Assembly: GCA_944322715.1 (NCBI GenBank)
Contig: CALUPT010000011.1
Coordinates: 54,161-118,160, forward strand
DNA length: 64,000 nt
DNA from: an uncultured Bacteroidales bacterium
GTDB taxonomy: Bacteria > Bacteroidota > Bacteroidia > Bacteroidales > UBA932
Direction: 5' to 3'
The notes under the pieces were generated by a model that was not told where the DNA came from, did not search any database, and worked only from the letters and a program-made list of their open reading frames with translations. Shown one piece after another: positions 1 through 9,338 of this stretch. How positions within the stretch are numbered: position 1 is the first letter of the stretch; each line of letters opens with the position of its first letter. The translations under genes were made by a program, and so were the position numbers.

Positions 1-198
1 CCTGTGGAGCTGCCGGAAAATGCAGCCGATGCTGTCCGTTCCGACTGGACGGAGGTTGTCCTTCACGGGTGTGGCTGGGGGCACGGAGTAGGGTTGTGCC
101 AGATCGGGGCGGCAGTGATGGCGGCCCAGGGCTATACATACCGGCAGATTCTGGAGCATTACTATCCCGGGACGGATATCCGGACAACAGGGAAGTGA
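1..198 (+). CDS. SpoIID/LytB domain protein, C-terminal end (partial)
   Basis: The open frame enters from the left edge, so only the last 65 residues are seen. They hold the hallmark SpoIID/LytB C-terminal segment, a [15 protein letters not shown] motif followed by a conserved tail with a Gln-Ile-Leu-x-His-Tyr-Tyr pattern. SpoIID of sporulating Firmicutes is a lytic transglycosylase acting on denuded peptidoglycan. Bacteroidetes relatives are thought to act in cell-wall turnover. The gene is followed on the same strand by an AmpG-like permease and a NamZ-like glycosidase, so a role in muropeptide release or recycling is likely. Catalytic residues lie outside the window, so activity cannot be judged. 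Confidence 0.85.
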   Translation, partial: PVELPENAADAVRSDWTEVVLHGCGWGHGVGLCQIGAAVMAAQGYTYRQILEHYYPGTDIRTTGK

Positions 199-232
199 TG
201 TCTCTGTTGTCAATATGGCCGTCCGTCTCATT

Positions 233-259
233 GTCATCCTGAACGAAGTGAAGGATCTG
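233..259 (+). repeat. Dispersed 27-bp REP-like repeat
   Basis: The segment begins GTCATCCTGAACGAAG and ends AAGGATCTG. It belongs to a dispersed imperfect-palindrome family seen again at 3221-3247, 15279-15304, 35100-35126 and in the arrays near 60.8 and 62.2 kb. It lies between the SpoIID stop and the AmpG-like gene. All copies are intergenic. Confidence 0.75.
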
Positions 260-307
260 AGGTGATGTTACGGGGCTTTGTACCGGATTTTTCAAATATA
301 CGGGAAT

Positions 308-1780
308 ATGGATAGAATCAGTCATACGGGAAAGGGGAATGATACGGGACGCAGCCGGATCTCACCGTGGCTGTGGGTGCCGACGCTTTATTTCGCGGAA
401 GGCATCCCGTATTTCATTGTCAATGTCATTTCGGTGATAATGTTCAAGAAACTGGGAATGGGCAACGGGGATATCGCAATGTACACCGGTCTTCTGTATC
501 TGCCGTGGGTGGTCAAGCCGCTGTGGTCTCCTTTTGTGGACATTATCCGGACCAAACGGTGGTGGGTGGTTGCGATGCAGGTAATAATGTCCGTTTCATT
601 TGCCGTCGCGGCATTTTCCATTCCCGATCAGACATCCCTGTCAACCGCCGCTGCCGGCACCGCATTGCAGGGTCCCGCTCCCGTATCCATGTTTTCCGTC
701 ATACTGGTCATATTCTGGATAACCGCCTTTGCTTCCGCGACTCATGACATTGCGGCCGACGGATTCTACATGCTTGCACTCAAGCACGGGGAACAGTCTT
801 TTTTCGTAGGCATAAGAAGCACTTTCTACAGACTTTCCTCCGTATTCGGGCAGGGGGTGCTGGTCGTTGTGGCCGGTCTTCTGGAAATGAAGTTCGGGAA
901 TATTCCTCTGGCCTGGTCTGTGACGATGCTTGTCTGCGCCGTCCTGTTCGGGGCCGTTACCGTCTATCATATTTTCGTTTTGCCCCGTCCGGCATCAGAT
1001 GGACCGGCCATTGCAGGTAACGGATTTCCTGAAAGAGAGCTGGAAATCGGCCATGACCGTCAGGGAGTGCAGGACCTTTATGAATCAGGAGAGGAATTTG
1101 CCGCTAACGACAGGGTCAAGGAGATTGTCAGGGAATTCGGGCAGACTTTTGTGACATTCTTCCGGAAGAAGAAAGTCTGGCTCGCGATAGTGTTTATGCT
1201 TCTTTACCGGCTTCCTGAGGCTTTTCTCGTGAAAATGCTCAATCCATTTCTTCTCGATCCTGTCGAAAAGGGCGGTCTCGGGCTTGCCACGGAGACTGTC
1301 GGGATCGTGTACGGGACCGTGGGAGTGATTGCCCTGACTTTGGGCGGGATTGTCGGAGGTATGGCGGCTTCAAAATGGGGACTGAAGAAGTCCATGTGGC
1401 CAATGGCCCTGAGCCTCGCACTTCCTTGCCTCGTGTTCCTGTATCTTGCGGCTGCACAGCCTTCAAATCTGTGGATCATCAATTTCTGTGTGGCGTTCGA
1501 CCAGTTCGGGTACGGCTTCGGCTTCACTGCGTATATGCTCTATATGATGTATTTCTCCGAAGGGGAGTTCAAGACCTCACATTATTCCCTCTGTACGGCA
1601 TTTATGGCAATGAGTATGATGCTTCCGGGAATGGTGGCGGGATATCTGCAGGAATGGCTCGGGTATGTCGGATTCTTCTGGATGGTGGCCGTGTGCTGCC
1701 TTGCTACGATAGGGGTGACTTTGCTCGTCAAGGTGGATCCGGAGTATGGAAAGAATGGCAGAGAAGGGTGCTCAGAATGA
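308..1780 (+). CDS. AmpG-like MFS permease (muropeptide or anhydrosugar importer)
   Basis: A 490-residue polytopic membrane protein with about 12 hydrophobic segments. The N-terminal pattern WLWVPTLYFAEGIPY, and the long charged loop in the middle (about residues 230-290), fit the AmpG branch of the major facilitator superfamily. AmpG carries GlcNAc-anhydroMurNAc peptides from periplasm to cytoplasm for recycling. The ATG at 308 is preferred over an upstream TTG at 278 because it directly precedes the conserved region. The neighbours support the role: a SpoIID/LytB protein before it and a NamZ-like exo-muramidase 22 bases after it, probably as one transcript. The exact substrate (muropeptide, anhydro-disaccharide or free MurNAc) is inference. 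Confidence 0.82.
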   Translation: MDRISHTGKGNDTGRSRISPWLWVPTLYFAEGIPYFIVNVISVIMFKKLGMGNGDIAMYTGLLYLPWVVKPLWSPFVDIIRTKRWWVVAMQVIMSVSFAVAAFSIPDQTSLSTAAAGTALQGPAPVSMFSVILVIFWITAFASATHDIAADGFYMLALKHGEQSFFVGIRSTFYRLSSVFGQGVLVVVAGLLEMKFGNIPLAWSVTMLVCAVLFGAVTVYHIFVLPRPASDGPAIAGNGFPERELEIGHDRQGVQDLYESGEEFAANDRVKEIVREFGQTFVTFFRKKKVWLAIVFMLLYRLPEAFLVKMLNPFLLDPVEKGGLGLATETVGIVYGTVGVIALTLGGIVGGMAASKWGLKKSMWPMALSLALPCLVFLYLAAAQPSNLWIINFCVAFDQFGYGFGFTAYMLYMMYFSEGEFKTSHYSLCTAFMAMSMMLPGMVAGYLQEWLGYVGFFWMVAVCCLATIGVTLLVKVDPEYGKNGREGCSE

Positions 1781-1802
1781 CAGAGAATAAAATTTATTGA
1801 AT

Positions 1803-3221
1803 ATGAAAAATAGAATAACCCTGTGCATCAGTGTCTTGCTGGTTTTGCTCATTGCCGCGGATGCTTCCGCGGCGGACCGTTCCAGAAAAAAACGGAAAAA
1901 GACCAGGACGGACACGGTGCTTGTCATTGTCCGCGACACTGTCCATGTCAATGATACTGTCTTTGTGCCGTATGACTATATGATGAATACGCAAGGTGAG
2001 GGGGCCGGTTCCGTATCCGGGGCAGGAAAGCCGGTCGTGCGTCCCGGAATCGAGGTGTTGGAGAGGATGGGGTTCGCTCCGCTGAAAGGGAAGCGTGTCG
2101 GACTGGTCACCAATCCGAGCGGTGTGGACAGGAACCTGCGTTCTACCATTGATATCCTATACAACGCGGATGGTGTTGAACTGGTCGCTCTTTTCGGTCC
2201 GGAGCACGGGGTGCGCGGGAATGTGTATGCCGGCGGCAAGGTCAGCGATGTGACCGATCCGGCCACAGGACTGCCGGTATATTCCCTCTATGGAGCTACA
2301 CGCAAGCCGACTTCGGAAATGCTGGAAGGGATAGATGCGATGGTCTATGACATCCAGGATGTGGGGGCGAGGTCATACACATTTATCAGTACCCTGGGAT
2401 TGGTGATGGAGGCCTGTGCGGAAGCCGGCATAGAGGTGGTGGTCCTGGACCGCCCCAACCCTCTCGGAGGATACAAGGTCGAGGGCTGTGTCGCGGAAGA
2501 TGGCCTGATTTCCTTTGTGGGACAGTACAGGATACCTTATATATATGGTCTCACTGTCGGAGAACTGGCAATGCTTGTCAATGAGGAGGGACTCAACTGC
2601 GGCCAGACAGGCGGGCAGGAGCCATCGCATTGCCGTCTGACCGTAATCCCGATGGAGGGCTGGAGCAGGGACATGCTCTATGCCGACACCGGGCTGCCGT
2701 GGCTGCTGCCATCGCCCAACATACCTACTGCAGAATCGGCGGTAAACTATTCCGCGGCGGGAATCTGCGGGGAACTGTACAATTTCCTGAACATCGGGAT
2801 AGGCTATACCCTGCCTTTCGGCGTGTTCGGGGCGGAATGGATCGATGCGGAGGACCTCAAGGCCGAACTGGACAGCTACCATCTGCCCGGTGTGGAGTTC
2901 AGGACCATCTATTACAAGCCGTTTTCCGGAAGCAGCGCCGGGAAGTCAGTCAAGGGTGTCCAGTATTTCTTCACCGATTACGATGCGGCTTCCGTCACCC
3001 TTACCCAGTTCTATGTAATGCAGGCCGTAGCCCGGCTGTATCCCGACAGAAAACCGTTCGAGACGGCTTCCGGGGTGGGGCTTTTCGACAAGGTATGCGG
3101 GACATCGTTCATACGCGCCGAATTCGGAAAAAGATACATGGTTTCGGATATAGAGGACTATTGGAACAAGGATGCGGACGCTTTCAGGGCGCTGTCACGG
3201 CGCTACATGCTCTATGAATGA
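1803..3221 (+). CDS. namZ: Exo-beta-N-acetylmuramidase, NamZ family (GH171, formerly DUF1343)
   Basis: A 472-residue protein with a signal peptide (residues 1-24, hydrophobic core ending ASA), so it works outside the cytoplasm. After a basic, low-conservation stretch (about 25-80) comes the DUF1343 domain. It includes VGLVTNPSGV and LFGPEHGVRG; the Glu in the latter (about residue 134) corresponds to the residue proposed as catalytic in Bacillus NamZ. The family releases MurNAc from the non-reducing end of peptidoglycan fragments. The ATG at 1803 is chosen over the in-frame TTG at 1797 because it leads straight into the signal peptide. The gene follows the AmpG-like permease closely, giving a release-and-uptake unit for cell-wall sugars. 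The family is clear; activity is inferred. Confidence 0.87.
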   Translation: MKNRITLCISVLLVLLIAADASAADRSRKKRKKTRTDTVLVIVRDTVHVNDTVFVPYDYMMNTQGEGAGSVSGAGKPVVRPGIEVLERMGFAPLKGKRVGLVTNPSGVDRNLRSTIDILYNADGVELVALFGPEHGVRGNVYAGGKVSDVTDPATGLPVYSLYGATRKPTSEMLEGIDAMVYDIQDVGARSYTFISTLGLVMEACAEAGIEVVVLDRPNPLGGYKVEGCVAEDGLISFVGQYRIPYIYGLTVGELAMLVNEEGLNCGQTGGQEPSHCRLTVIPMEGWSRDMLYADTGLPWLLPSPNIPTAESAVNYSAAGICGELYNFLNIGIGYTLPFGVFGAEWIDAEDLKAELDSYHLPGVEFRTIYYKPFSGSSAGKSVKGVQYFFTDYDAASVTLTQFYVMQAVARLYPDRKPFETASGVGLFDKVCGTSFIRAEFGKRYMVSDIEDYWNKDADAFRALSRRYMLYE

Positions 3222-3247
3222 GATTCTTCGCTTACGCTCAGAATGAC
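3221..3247 (-). repeat. Dispersed 27-bp REP-like repeat
   Basis: Reverse-orientation copy of the family at 233-259, reading AGATTCTTCGC then GCTCAGAATGAC on the plus strand. It begins on the last base of the namZ stop codon. A degenerate half copy (GCTCGGAATGACA) follows at about 3258-3270. Confidence 0.75.
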
Positions 3248-3373
3248 AATGAGGAGTGCTCGGAATGACAGTGGATGTTCGCTATGGCAAACGTCCGGAT
3301 ACAATGTAACGGAAATTTAATCATATAACCGTTCCGTAACAGACTGTAACATTATTATAAGGCTCTCTTAAAA

Positions 3374-3401
3374 TATCTTTCACCGCCGGTGGCTACTTTT
3401 G
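3374..3401 (+). promoter_or_regulatory. Candidate promoter of the TonB receptor
   Basis: Two overlapping Bacteroidetes -7-like boxes are present: TATCTTTC at 3374-3381 (one mismatch) and TACTTTTG at 3394-3401 (perfect TAnnTTTG). The first leaves a normal short leader before the ATG at 3410; the second would make the transcript almost leaderless. No clear -33 TTTG is found for either. Confidence 0.35.
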
Positions 3402-3409
3402 CCGCCGAT

Positions 3410-6199
3410 ATGAAAAGTGTAAAGATAACAGCGGCGCTTCTGATGTCATTGTTCTGCTCCGTATGCGGGCTCGGCGCCACTTCGTCCCCTGAGGGCGATT
3501 CGGTTCTCAAGGCAGTTGTAACGGATGCGGTTTCCGGTGAACCCCTTATCGGAGCGGCAATCCTTATCGAGGGTACGACCACAGGAGTGGTGACAGACCT
3601 TGACGGGAGATGCGAACTTCTTCTCGGAGACGGGGACTACAGGCTTGTGGTCTCATACGTCGGATTCTCCAATGTACCGGTGCAGGTGTCTATATCCGGT
3701 AAATCAGTCGATGTTTCTGTTGTCCGGGCCGATGGCATGCAGTCTGCGGACCCGTACCCTGTCCGGCTTGTCCCGGGGGATGACGGGGCGTATTCCATTG
3801 CAATGCAGCCTGACCAGAGAATGATCGAGGATGCGGTGGTGACGGCGCGCAAGTCTTTAGAGTCGCTGCAGGCTCTCCAGCAGGAAAGGATCAATTCCGC
3901 CTTTGCCATTGAGAACATGGGGGCAAAGGAGATGAGCGTAAAGGGAATCTCTAACGCCCAGGAAAGTGTGGCGAAACTCTCCGGTATTTCCATTGCAAGT
4001 GCCGGACAGCTGATAGTCAGAGGATTGGGAGATCGTTACAGCACGACGACCCTCAACGGGCTTCCGATAGCATCTCCGAACCCGGACAACAAGCTCATTC
4101 CTCTCGACATCTTCCCTGCATCGACCATCCAGAACATAACTGTGAGCAAGGTATATGAGGCAAGTTCATTTGCAGACTATTCCGGAGCCCACGTGGACAT
4201 AAGCACCAAGGAAGGGTCGGAGAATTTCTTTACTGTCGGATTCTCTTCCGGAGGTTACTTCGGCACTGTCTTCCAGGATTTCGGGAGGATGGACAGCAAG
4301 TCGCTTTTCCATACGTACAGAATCAATTCCACGGCGGACAACATCGCATACAGTCAGTTCGGCCAGTATGTGAGGGAGAATAACATATTCGAGACTTCGT
4401 TTGATTCTTATTTCACAAAGGCCCTTCCTGACCTGAACGGCAACATAGGCTACGGCCGCAGTTTTGATGTGGGAAGCCACAAGTTCAACCTCCTTGCCTC
4501 TTTCAGCATCAAGTCCGGGGACGAGACGGTCAGGGATGCGTTCTACCGTACATACGAGGCAAGTTCTTCGGGTTCAATGCGCTCCGAGTACAATTACGAC
4601 AGCTACAAGAGAAAGTTGGATATAGCAGGGCTGCTCAATCTGGAACAGACCCTGAGGGAAAGCGACAGCATAAGCCTCACGGCATTCTTTGCCCGCAATG
4701 CGGAAAATTCCTTCCTGAACAGGCATGGTATGGACTGGTTCGAGTCGTACGACCTTACGGGACATAACTTCATAACCCATTACTATACTCTGCAGAATTA
4801 TCAGCTTTCGGGACATCACGAGAATGATGACCACAGCTGGCTGTTCGACTGGGGGGCATCCGCGAGCTTCACTTCAAGCGATGAGCCGGACCGCCGCCAG
4901 GTGATGTTCCGCAGGAATTCAGCCGGAGACCTCAATTTCTTCAAGCTCAACGCCCAGGAGACCCAGAGGTATTTCGGGGCTCTTGACGAAAACGAGTTTG
5001 TGGTCTCGGAGAAAAATACACATATATTCAATGATGACTATACCATAAGGTTCGGGGTCACCGGCAAGTACAAGACCAGGAATTTCGATGTCACGAGGTT
5101 CTATTATGATGTGGATGATATCAACGATGTGATTACGGACACCTGGAATGTCGACCGTTATCTCGGTTTCGATGCCATCGGCAGCGGGCTTGTAAGCGTG
5201 GACCGCAACAAGCAGAAAAGGAATCATTATGATGCGTTCAATGCTATCGCGGCAGCATACGCAGAGGCGGACATGCAGTTCTCTGAACACTGGTTCCTCA
5301 ATGCCGGACTGCGTTTCGAGGCGAGCCGCCAGAGTGTGTCCTATACGACGGACTACAGTACGGATGAGGTGCGCAACATAGATGCATTGGACCTGTTTCC
5401 TGCCATCAATCTGAAATATTCTCTCAATGACGAGCATTCGTTCAGGATGTCCCTGTCCCGGACCGTTACCCGGCCTTCGTTCGTGGAGATGGCGCCCTTC
5501 CTCTACGAAGAGACATTCGGAGGCGCGCAGATAAGGGGTAACGAGGACCTGCAGAACGGATACAACTACAATTTCGACCTCAAATACGAGTATTTCAGGG
5601 AGAATTCCACTGATATGGTAGGGGTTACGGCCTACTATAAATATCTTGACAATCCTATCGAGCGTATCCAGAGGCTTGCAGGAGGTGCCGTGGAGCATTC
5701 CTTCAACAACGCTGACAGCGGAATTGCGGCCGGAGTCGAGATAGAGGTCCGCAAGCAGATTGTCGGGGATCTTACGGTCAGTGCGAACGGCTCGTTCATG
5801 TACACCAATGTCAAGCTGCCTGCAGGATCATATACCAACATGCAGAGACCGCTCCAGGGTGCGTCTCCGTATATCGTGAACGCAGACATTACCTACAACC
5901 CGAAATTCGATGAGAACAGGGAGCTGAGTCTTGCCCTCCTGTACAATATCCAGGGACCCCGTATCCATTCTGTGGGTATAATGGGACTTGGAGATGTGAA
6001 GCAGATGGCTTTCCATTCCCTTGATTTCAATGCCTCGTACAGGTTCCACAGACAGTGGTCGGTGAGTCTCGGGTTCAAGAACATGCTCGACCAGACGGCC
6101 CGTTACCGTCAGGATATTCCAAATGCGGGCCGTACCGTGGATGTGGAGTCCTGGCATGTGGGACCCGGTTTCGAGGTCGGCATAAACTATACGCTGTAA
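3410..6199 (+). CDS. TonB-dependent outer-membrane receptor with N-terminal CarboxypepD_reg domain
   Basis: A 929-residue receptor. It has a signal peptide (about residues 1-22), a carboxypeptidase-regulatory-like beta domain (about 35-110, with SGEPLIGAAI), a plug with GLGDRYSTTTLNGL and a long aromatic-rich barrel to the C terminus. ATG 3410 is preferred over GTG 3389, which would put seven extra residues before the signal peptide. It is followed 61 bases later by a beta-helix lipoprotein rather than a SusD-like protein, so this is not a classical Sus locus. Receptors of this type with a single lipoprotein partner are common in Bacteroidetes and often of unknown substrate. No riboswitch or sigma/anti-sigma pair is adjacent to hint at the ligand. 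Confidence 0.9.
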   Translation: MKSVKITAALLMSLFCSVCGLGATSSPEGDSVLKAVVTDAVSGEPLIGAAILIEGTTTGVVTDLDGRCELLLGDGDYRLVVSYVGFSNVPVQVSISGKSVDVSVVRADGMQSADPYPVRLVPGDDGAYSIAMQPDQRMIEDAVVTARKSLESLQALQQERINSAFAIENMGAKEMSVKGISNAQESVAKLSGISIASAGQLIVRGLGDRYSTTTLNGLPIASPNPDNKLIPLDIFPASTIQNITVSKVYEASSFADYSGAHVDISTKEGSENFFTVGFSSGGYFGTVFQDFGRMDSKSLFHTYRINSTADNIAYSQFGQYVRENNIFETSFDSYFTKALPDLNGNIGYGRSFDVGSHKFNLLASFSIKSGDETVRDAFYRTYEASSSGSMRSEYNYDSYKRKLDIAGLLNLEQTLRESDSISLTAFFARNAENSFLNRHGMDWFESYDLTGHNFITHYYTLQNYQLSGHHENDDHSWLFDWGASASFTSSDEPDRRQVMFRRNSAGDLNFFKLNAQETQRYFGALDENEFVVSEKNTHIFNDDYTIRFGVTGKYKTRNFDVTRFYYDVDDINDVITDTWNVDRYLGFDAIGSGLVSVDRNKQKRNHYDAFNAIAAAYAEADMQFSEHWFLNAGLRFEASRQSVSYTTDYSTDEVRNIDALDLFPAINLKYSLNDEHSFRMSLSRTVTRPSFVEMAPFLYEETFGGAQIRGNEDLQNGYNYNFDLKYEYFRENSTDMVGVTAYYKYLDNPIERIQRLAGGAVEHSFNNADSGIAAGVEIEVRKQIVGDLTVSANGSFMYTNVKLPAGSYTNMQRPLQGASPYIVNADITYNPKFDENRELSLALLYNIQGPRIHSVGIMGLGDVKQMAFHSLDFNASYRFHRQWSVSLGFKNMLDQTARYRQDIPNAGRTVDVESWHVGPGFEVGINYTL

Positions 6200-6260
6200 T
6201 GCCGCCCTGCTGTCCAGGACTATTTGACATGGAATAAAACAACCTTTAATAAACAATTTT

Positions 6261-7418
6261 ATGAAAAGATTCAATTATTTTTCATCAATCCTGATGATGG
6301 TATGTTTCTCAATGGCTTTTACTGCCTGCAACAAGGACAACACTACGCCTGAAGATGATGGGCTCAAAGGTATCGTCACCGAAGACATGACGCTTGAGGC
6401 CGATCAGACCTACTATCTTTCGGGAAGTCTTCAGGTGAAGGCTCCCGCAACCCTGACCATCAAGGAAGGCGCCCGTCTCGTGGCAAAAAACAACGGAGAG
6501 GTAATCTATATCCTTATCGAGCAGGGAGCGAAGATCGATGCTCAGGGAACGGCTGAAAACCCGATCGTGATGACAGCTGAGAAAGAGCAGGAAGGAGCCT
6601 GGGGCGGTCTTCACATCTGCGGCAAGGCCCATACCAACCTCGGTGCGAACGGCGGAATGTCGGAAATCGGAAATGCACCGTACGGCGGAAACGATGATGA
6701 TGACAATTCAGGTACGCTCAAGTATGTGAGGCTTGAATATACGGGATATGCATTCGATGATAAGCATGAGTCCAACGGCATCTCCCTCTATGGCGTAGGT
6801 TCGGGTACTACAATCTCGTACGTACAGACATATATCGGCTCCGATGACGGAATCGAGTTCTTCGGAGGGTCGGTGAATGTCGACCACTGCGTAGTGGTGA
6901 ACTGCACCGATGACTCATTCGACTGGACAGAGGGCTGGAACGGTACTGCGCATCACCTTGTAGCCTATCAGAGCGACCCTACCTGCGATTGCCTTATGGA
7001 GTGCGACAACAACGGGGACAATGCCGCTGCGACGCCTGTCTCAAAACCAGACCTTGAATATGTGACCCTTATCGGCAACGGGAAGACCTCTGAAAACCAG
7101 CGCGGCATCAGGCTCCGTGCAGGTACCAATGTAATCCTTGACAATGCGGTCATTACAGGAAAAGACTACACTGTCAATGTCGAGACAGTGCAGACGGATG
7201 CATATCTCGAAGCCAACAAGACGACTGCCCTGACGAATATAACCATGACCGGCTCATTCAGGAACGAGAATGATGGTGCAACCTATACTGCCGAAGATTT
7301 CGCCGCTGCTGCAGGCAACAGCGCAAATGCGGCTGTAGAGGTGACAGACAGGTATTATACTGCAGGCAAGGGAGCATTCGAGACTTCTACCGACTGGACA
7401 AAAGGATGGACAAGATAG
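6261..7418 (+). CDS. Surface lipoprotein with probable right-handed beta-helix
   Basis: A 385-residue protein with a type II signal peptide and a lipobox ending at Cys23 (FTAC). The following NKDNTTPEDD is acidic, as in Bacteroidetes lipoprotein surface-export signals. The body is built of short repeating beta segments with GGLHICGKA, YGGNDDDDNSG and many Asn/Gly turns, typical of a right-handed parallel beta-helix. It contains no recognisable enzyme active site. It lies directly downstream of the TonB receptor and ends at a strong terminator, so the two form a two-gene transport unit. A ligand-capturing role is inferred from this pairing only. Confidence 0.7.
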   Translation: MKRFNYFSSILMMVCFSMAFTACNKDNTTPEDDGLKGIVTEDMTLEADQTYYLSGSLQVKAPATLTIKEGARLVAKNNGEVIYILIEQGAKIDAQGTAENPIVMTAEKEQEGAWGGLHICGKAHTNLGANGGMSEIGNAPYGGNDDDDNSGTLKYVRLEYTGYAFDDKHESNGISLYGVGSGTTISYVQTYIGSDDGIEFFGGSVNVDHCVVVNCTDDSFDWTEGWNGTAHHLVAYQSDPTCDCLMECDNNGDNAAATPVSKPDLEYVTLIGNGKTSENQRGIRLRAGTNVILDNAVITGKDYTVNVETVQTDAYLEANKTTALTNITMTGSFRNENDGATYTAEDFAAAAGNSANAAVEVTDRYYTAGKGAFETSTDWTKGWTR

Positions 7419-7457
7419 TTTCTGCCGGGTAGGCGGCATGTATCATTGGATATTCCG

Positions 7458-7501
7458 CTGCAGGACATTCCGGCCTCATGGCCGGTTTGTCCTGCAGTTT
7501 T
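7458..7501 (+). terminator. Rho-independent terminator after the receptor/lipoprotein operon
   Basis: A very strong hairpin: CTGCAGGACA (7458-7467) pairs with TGTCCTGCAG (7488-7497), and CCGGCC with GGCCGG inside it, separated by a symmetrical TT/TT internal loop and closed by TCAT. TTTT follows at 7498-7501. Confidence 0.9.
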
Positions 7502-7525
7502 GTCGTAAAATTGAAAATAAAGAGT

Positions 7526-7533
7526 TACCTTTG
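7526..7533 (+). promoter_or_regulatory. Promoter -7 box for the SulP gene
   Basis: TACCTTTG matches the Bacteroidetes -7 consensus TAnnTTTG. It lies 59 bases before the start codon. Upstream TTG candidates (7499-7502, 7511-7513) are not ideally spaced. Confidence 0.6.
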
Positions 7534-7592
7534 CGGCCTTTTTGAAACGTTTTTGCGGCCCCCACGGGCCGATAACCTAAGTAACTTTACAC

Positions 7593-9338
7593 ATGGAATT
7601 CAGTATCAGAGGGGTATTCAGACCGAAATTTTTCAGTCTCTTCAAAAAAGGAAGCTACAATACAAAGACATTCGCATCGGACCTGGCGGCAGGTATCATA
7701 GTCGGCATTATCGCCCTTCCTCTTGCCATAGCGTTCGGGATAGCGAGCGGGGTCACTCCGCAGCAGGGACTCATTACGGCTGTCATTGCCGGATTCCTTG
7801 TGTCGGTGTTCGGCGGGTCGAGATTCCTGATCGGTGGCCCTACCGGAGCGTTTATCGTGATTGTGGCCGGTGTCGTTGCGGAATACGGGATGCAGGGCCT
7901 GATAATCGCCACGATCATGGCGGGTGTGATGCTTGTGGTGATGGGGCTGTGCCGTATGGGAGCCATCTTCAAGTTCATTCCTTATCCCATTGTCGTAGGG
8001 TTCACCAGCGGTATCGCCCTGACAATCTTCTCGACACAGATCAAGGATTTTCTCGGGATGGAGATAGATGTGCCGTCCGGATTCATCCCGCAGTGGGTAT
8101 GCTATTTCAGCAATATCGGGGCGATAGACCCTGCCGAGGCCGTAATGTCCGTCTGCTGTGTCCTCATCATAGTCCTGTGGGGGAAGGTCAACGGACGTAT
8201 TCCGGGATCGCTTGTGGCAATACTGCTCGCGACTGTCGCGGCGACCCTGCTCAACAGGTTTGCAGGGATGGATTTCGCCACCATAGGCTCGAAATTCCCC
8301 GAACTGGCCTCGGGACTTCCCATGCCTAAACCGGCCGCTCCGCATTTTGACTATGAGACAGTCATGGGACTGGTGTCCCCGGCCTTCACCATTGCCGTAC
8401 TGTGCGCCGTGGAGTCCCTTCTGGCGGCGATGGTCGCAGATGGAGTGACAGGAAAGAAACACGATTCCAATACCGAGCTTATAGGGCAGGGGATAGCGAA
8501 TATTGTCACCCCTATGTTCGGAGGAATACCGGCTACCGGCGCACTTGCAAGGACAATGGCAAGTATCAACAACGGAGGGAAGTCCCCGGTCACGGGTATC
8601 GTCCACGCTGTCGTGCTGCTGCTCATTTATCTTTTTCTGATGCCATACGCCACATATATCCCGCTGTCGTGTCTGGCTGCCATACTTGTCATTGTCGCTT
8701 ACAATATGAGCGAGTGGAGGACTTTCCGGTATCTGCTGAAAGCCGACAGGGCTGATGTCGCAGTCCTTCTTATAACATTCTTCCTGACAGTCGTGGTGGA
8801 TCTGACTGTAGCGATCGAGGTGGGAGTGCTGCTCGCGGTCGTGCTGTTCGTGAAACGGGTGATGGAGACATCGTCCATACGGGTCCTGGATGATGACCAC
8901 ATCGCGGCCACGGAGGATGATGAAGTGGCCCAGCTTGATGACACGGAACATCTGGATATTCCGGCAGGGGTCGAGGTGTATGAGATAAACGGGCCGTTTT
9001 TCTTCGGTCTTGCCAGCAGGCTCGAGGAGCTGGAGGAAGGGCACAGGATGAGCAACGTCAGGGTGAGGATAATCAGGATGAGGAAGGTGTCATTCATGGA
9101 CTCTACAGGCATAAGGAACCTGAGGAACTTTTTCCAGAGGACAGAGAAGAGGGGAATAAGGGTGATATTGTCAGGAGTGAATCCGCAGGTCCTCTCCACA
9201 TTGCAGAAGTTCGGGCTCGACAGGGAGATAGGGACTGAGTACATTTTCCCTCATATCATACCTGCACTCGCCAAGGCCAACGAATATCTGAGACAACAGA
9301 AAGGAGCCGCAGTGCAGCGGGTTCACAGAGCGGAATAG
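7593..9338 (+). CDS. SulP family anion permease with C-terminal STAS domain
   Basis: A 581-residue inner-membrane transporter. The N-terminal two thirds carry the SulP fold, with LAAGIIVGIIALPLAIAFGIA and the GGPTGAF motif followed by multiple membrane segments. The STAS domain spans about residues 455-570 and keeps the D-S-T-G signature (about 501-504). Family members carry sulfate, bicarbonate or other anions; the sequence does not decide which. Its 3' end overlaps the convergent murI gene by 16 bases, so the last codons of each are read on opposite strands. It appears to be a single-gene transcript with its own promoter. Confidence 0.92.
   Translation: MEFSIRGVFRPKFFSLFKKGSYNTKTFASDLAAGIIVGIIALPLAIAFGIASGVTPQQGLITAVIAGFLVSVFGGSRFLIGGPTGAFIVIVAGVVAEYGMQGLIIATIMAGVMLVVMGLCRMGAIFKFIPYPIVVGFTSGIALTIFSTQIKDFLGMEIDVPSGFIPQWVCYFSNIGAIDPAEAVMSVCCVLIIVLWGKVNGRIPGSLVAILLATVAATLLNRFAGMDFATIGSKFPELASGLPMPKPAAPHFDYETVMGLVSPAFTIAVLCAVESLLAAMVADGVTGKKHDSNTELIGQGIANIVTPMFGGIPATGALARTMASINNGGKSPVTGIVHAVVLLLIYLFLMPYATYIPLSCLAAILVIVAYNMSEWRTFRYLLKADRADVAVLLITFFLTVVVDLTVAIEVGVLLAVVLFVKRVMETSSIRVLDDDHIAATEDDEVAQLDDTEHLDIPAGVEVYEINGPFFFGLASRLEELEEGHRMSNVRVRIIRMRKVSFMDSTGIRNLRNFFQRTEKRGIRVILSGVNPQVLSTLQKFGLDREIGTEYIFPHIIPALAKANEYLRQQKGAAVQRVHRAE

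Noticed and set aside
7587..9044. 485-codon minus-strand frame
   Set aside because: It lies wholly antisense to the well-supported sulP gene, and its Arg/His/Gln-rich product has no recognisable motif.
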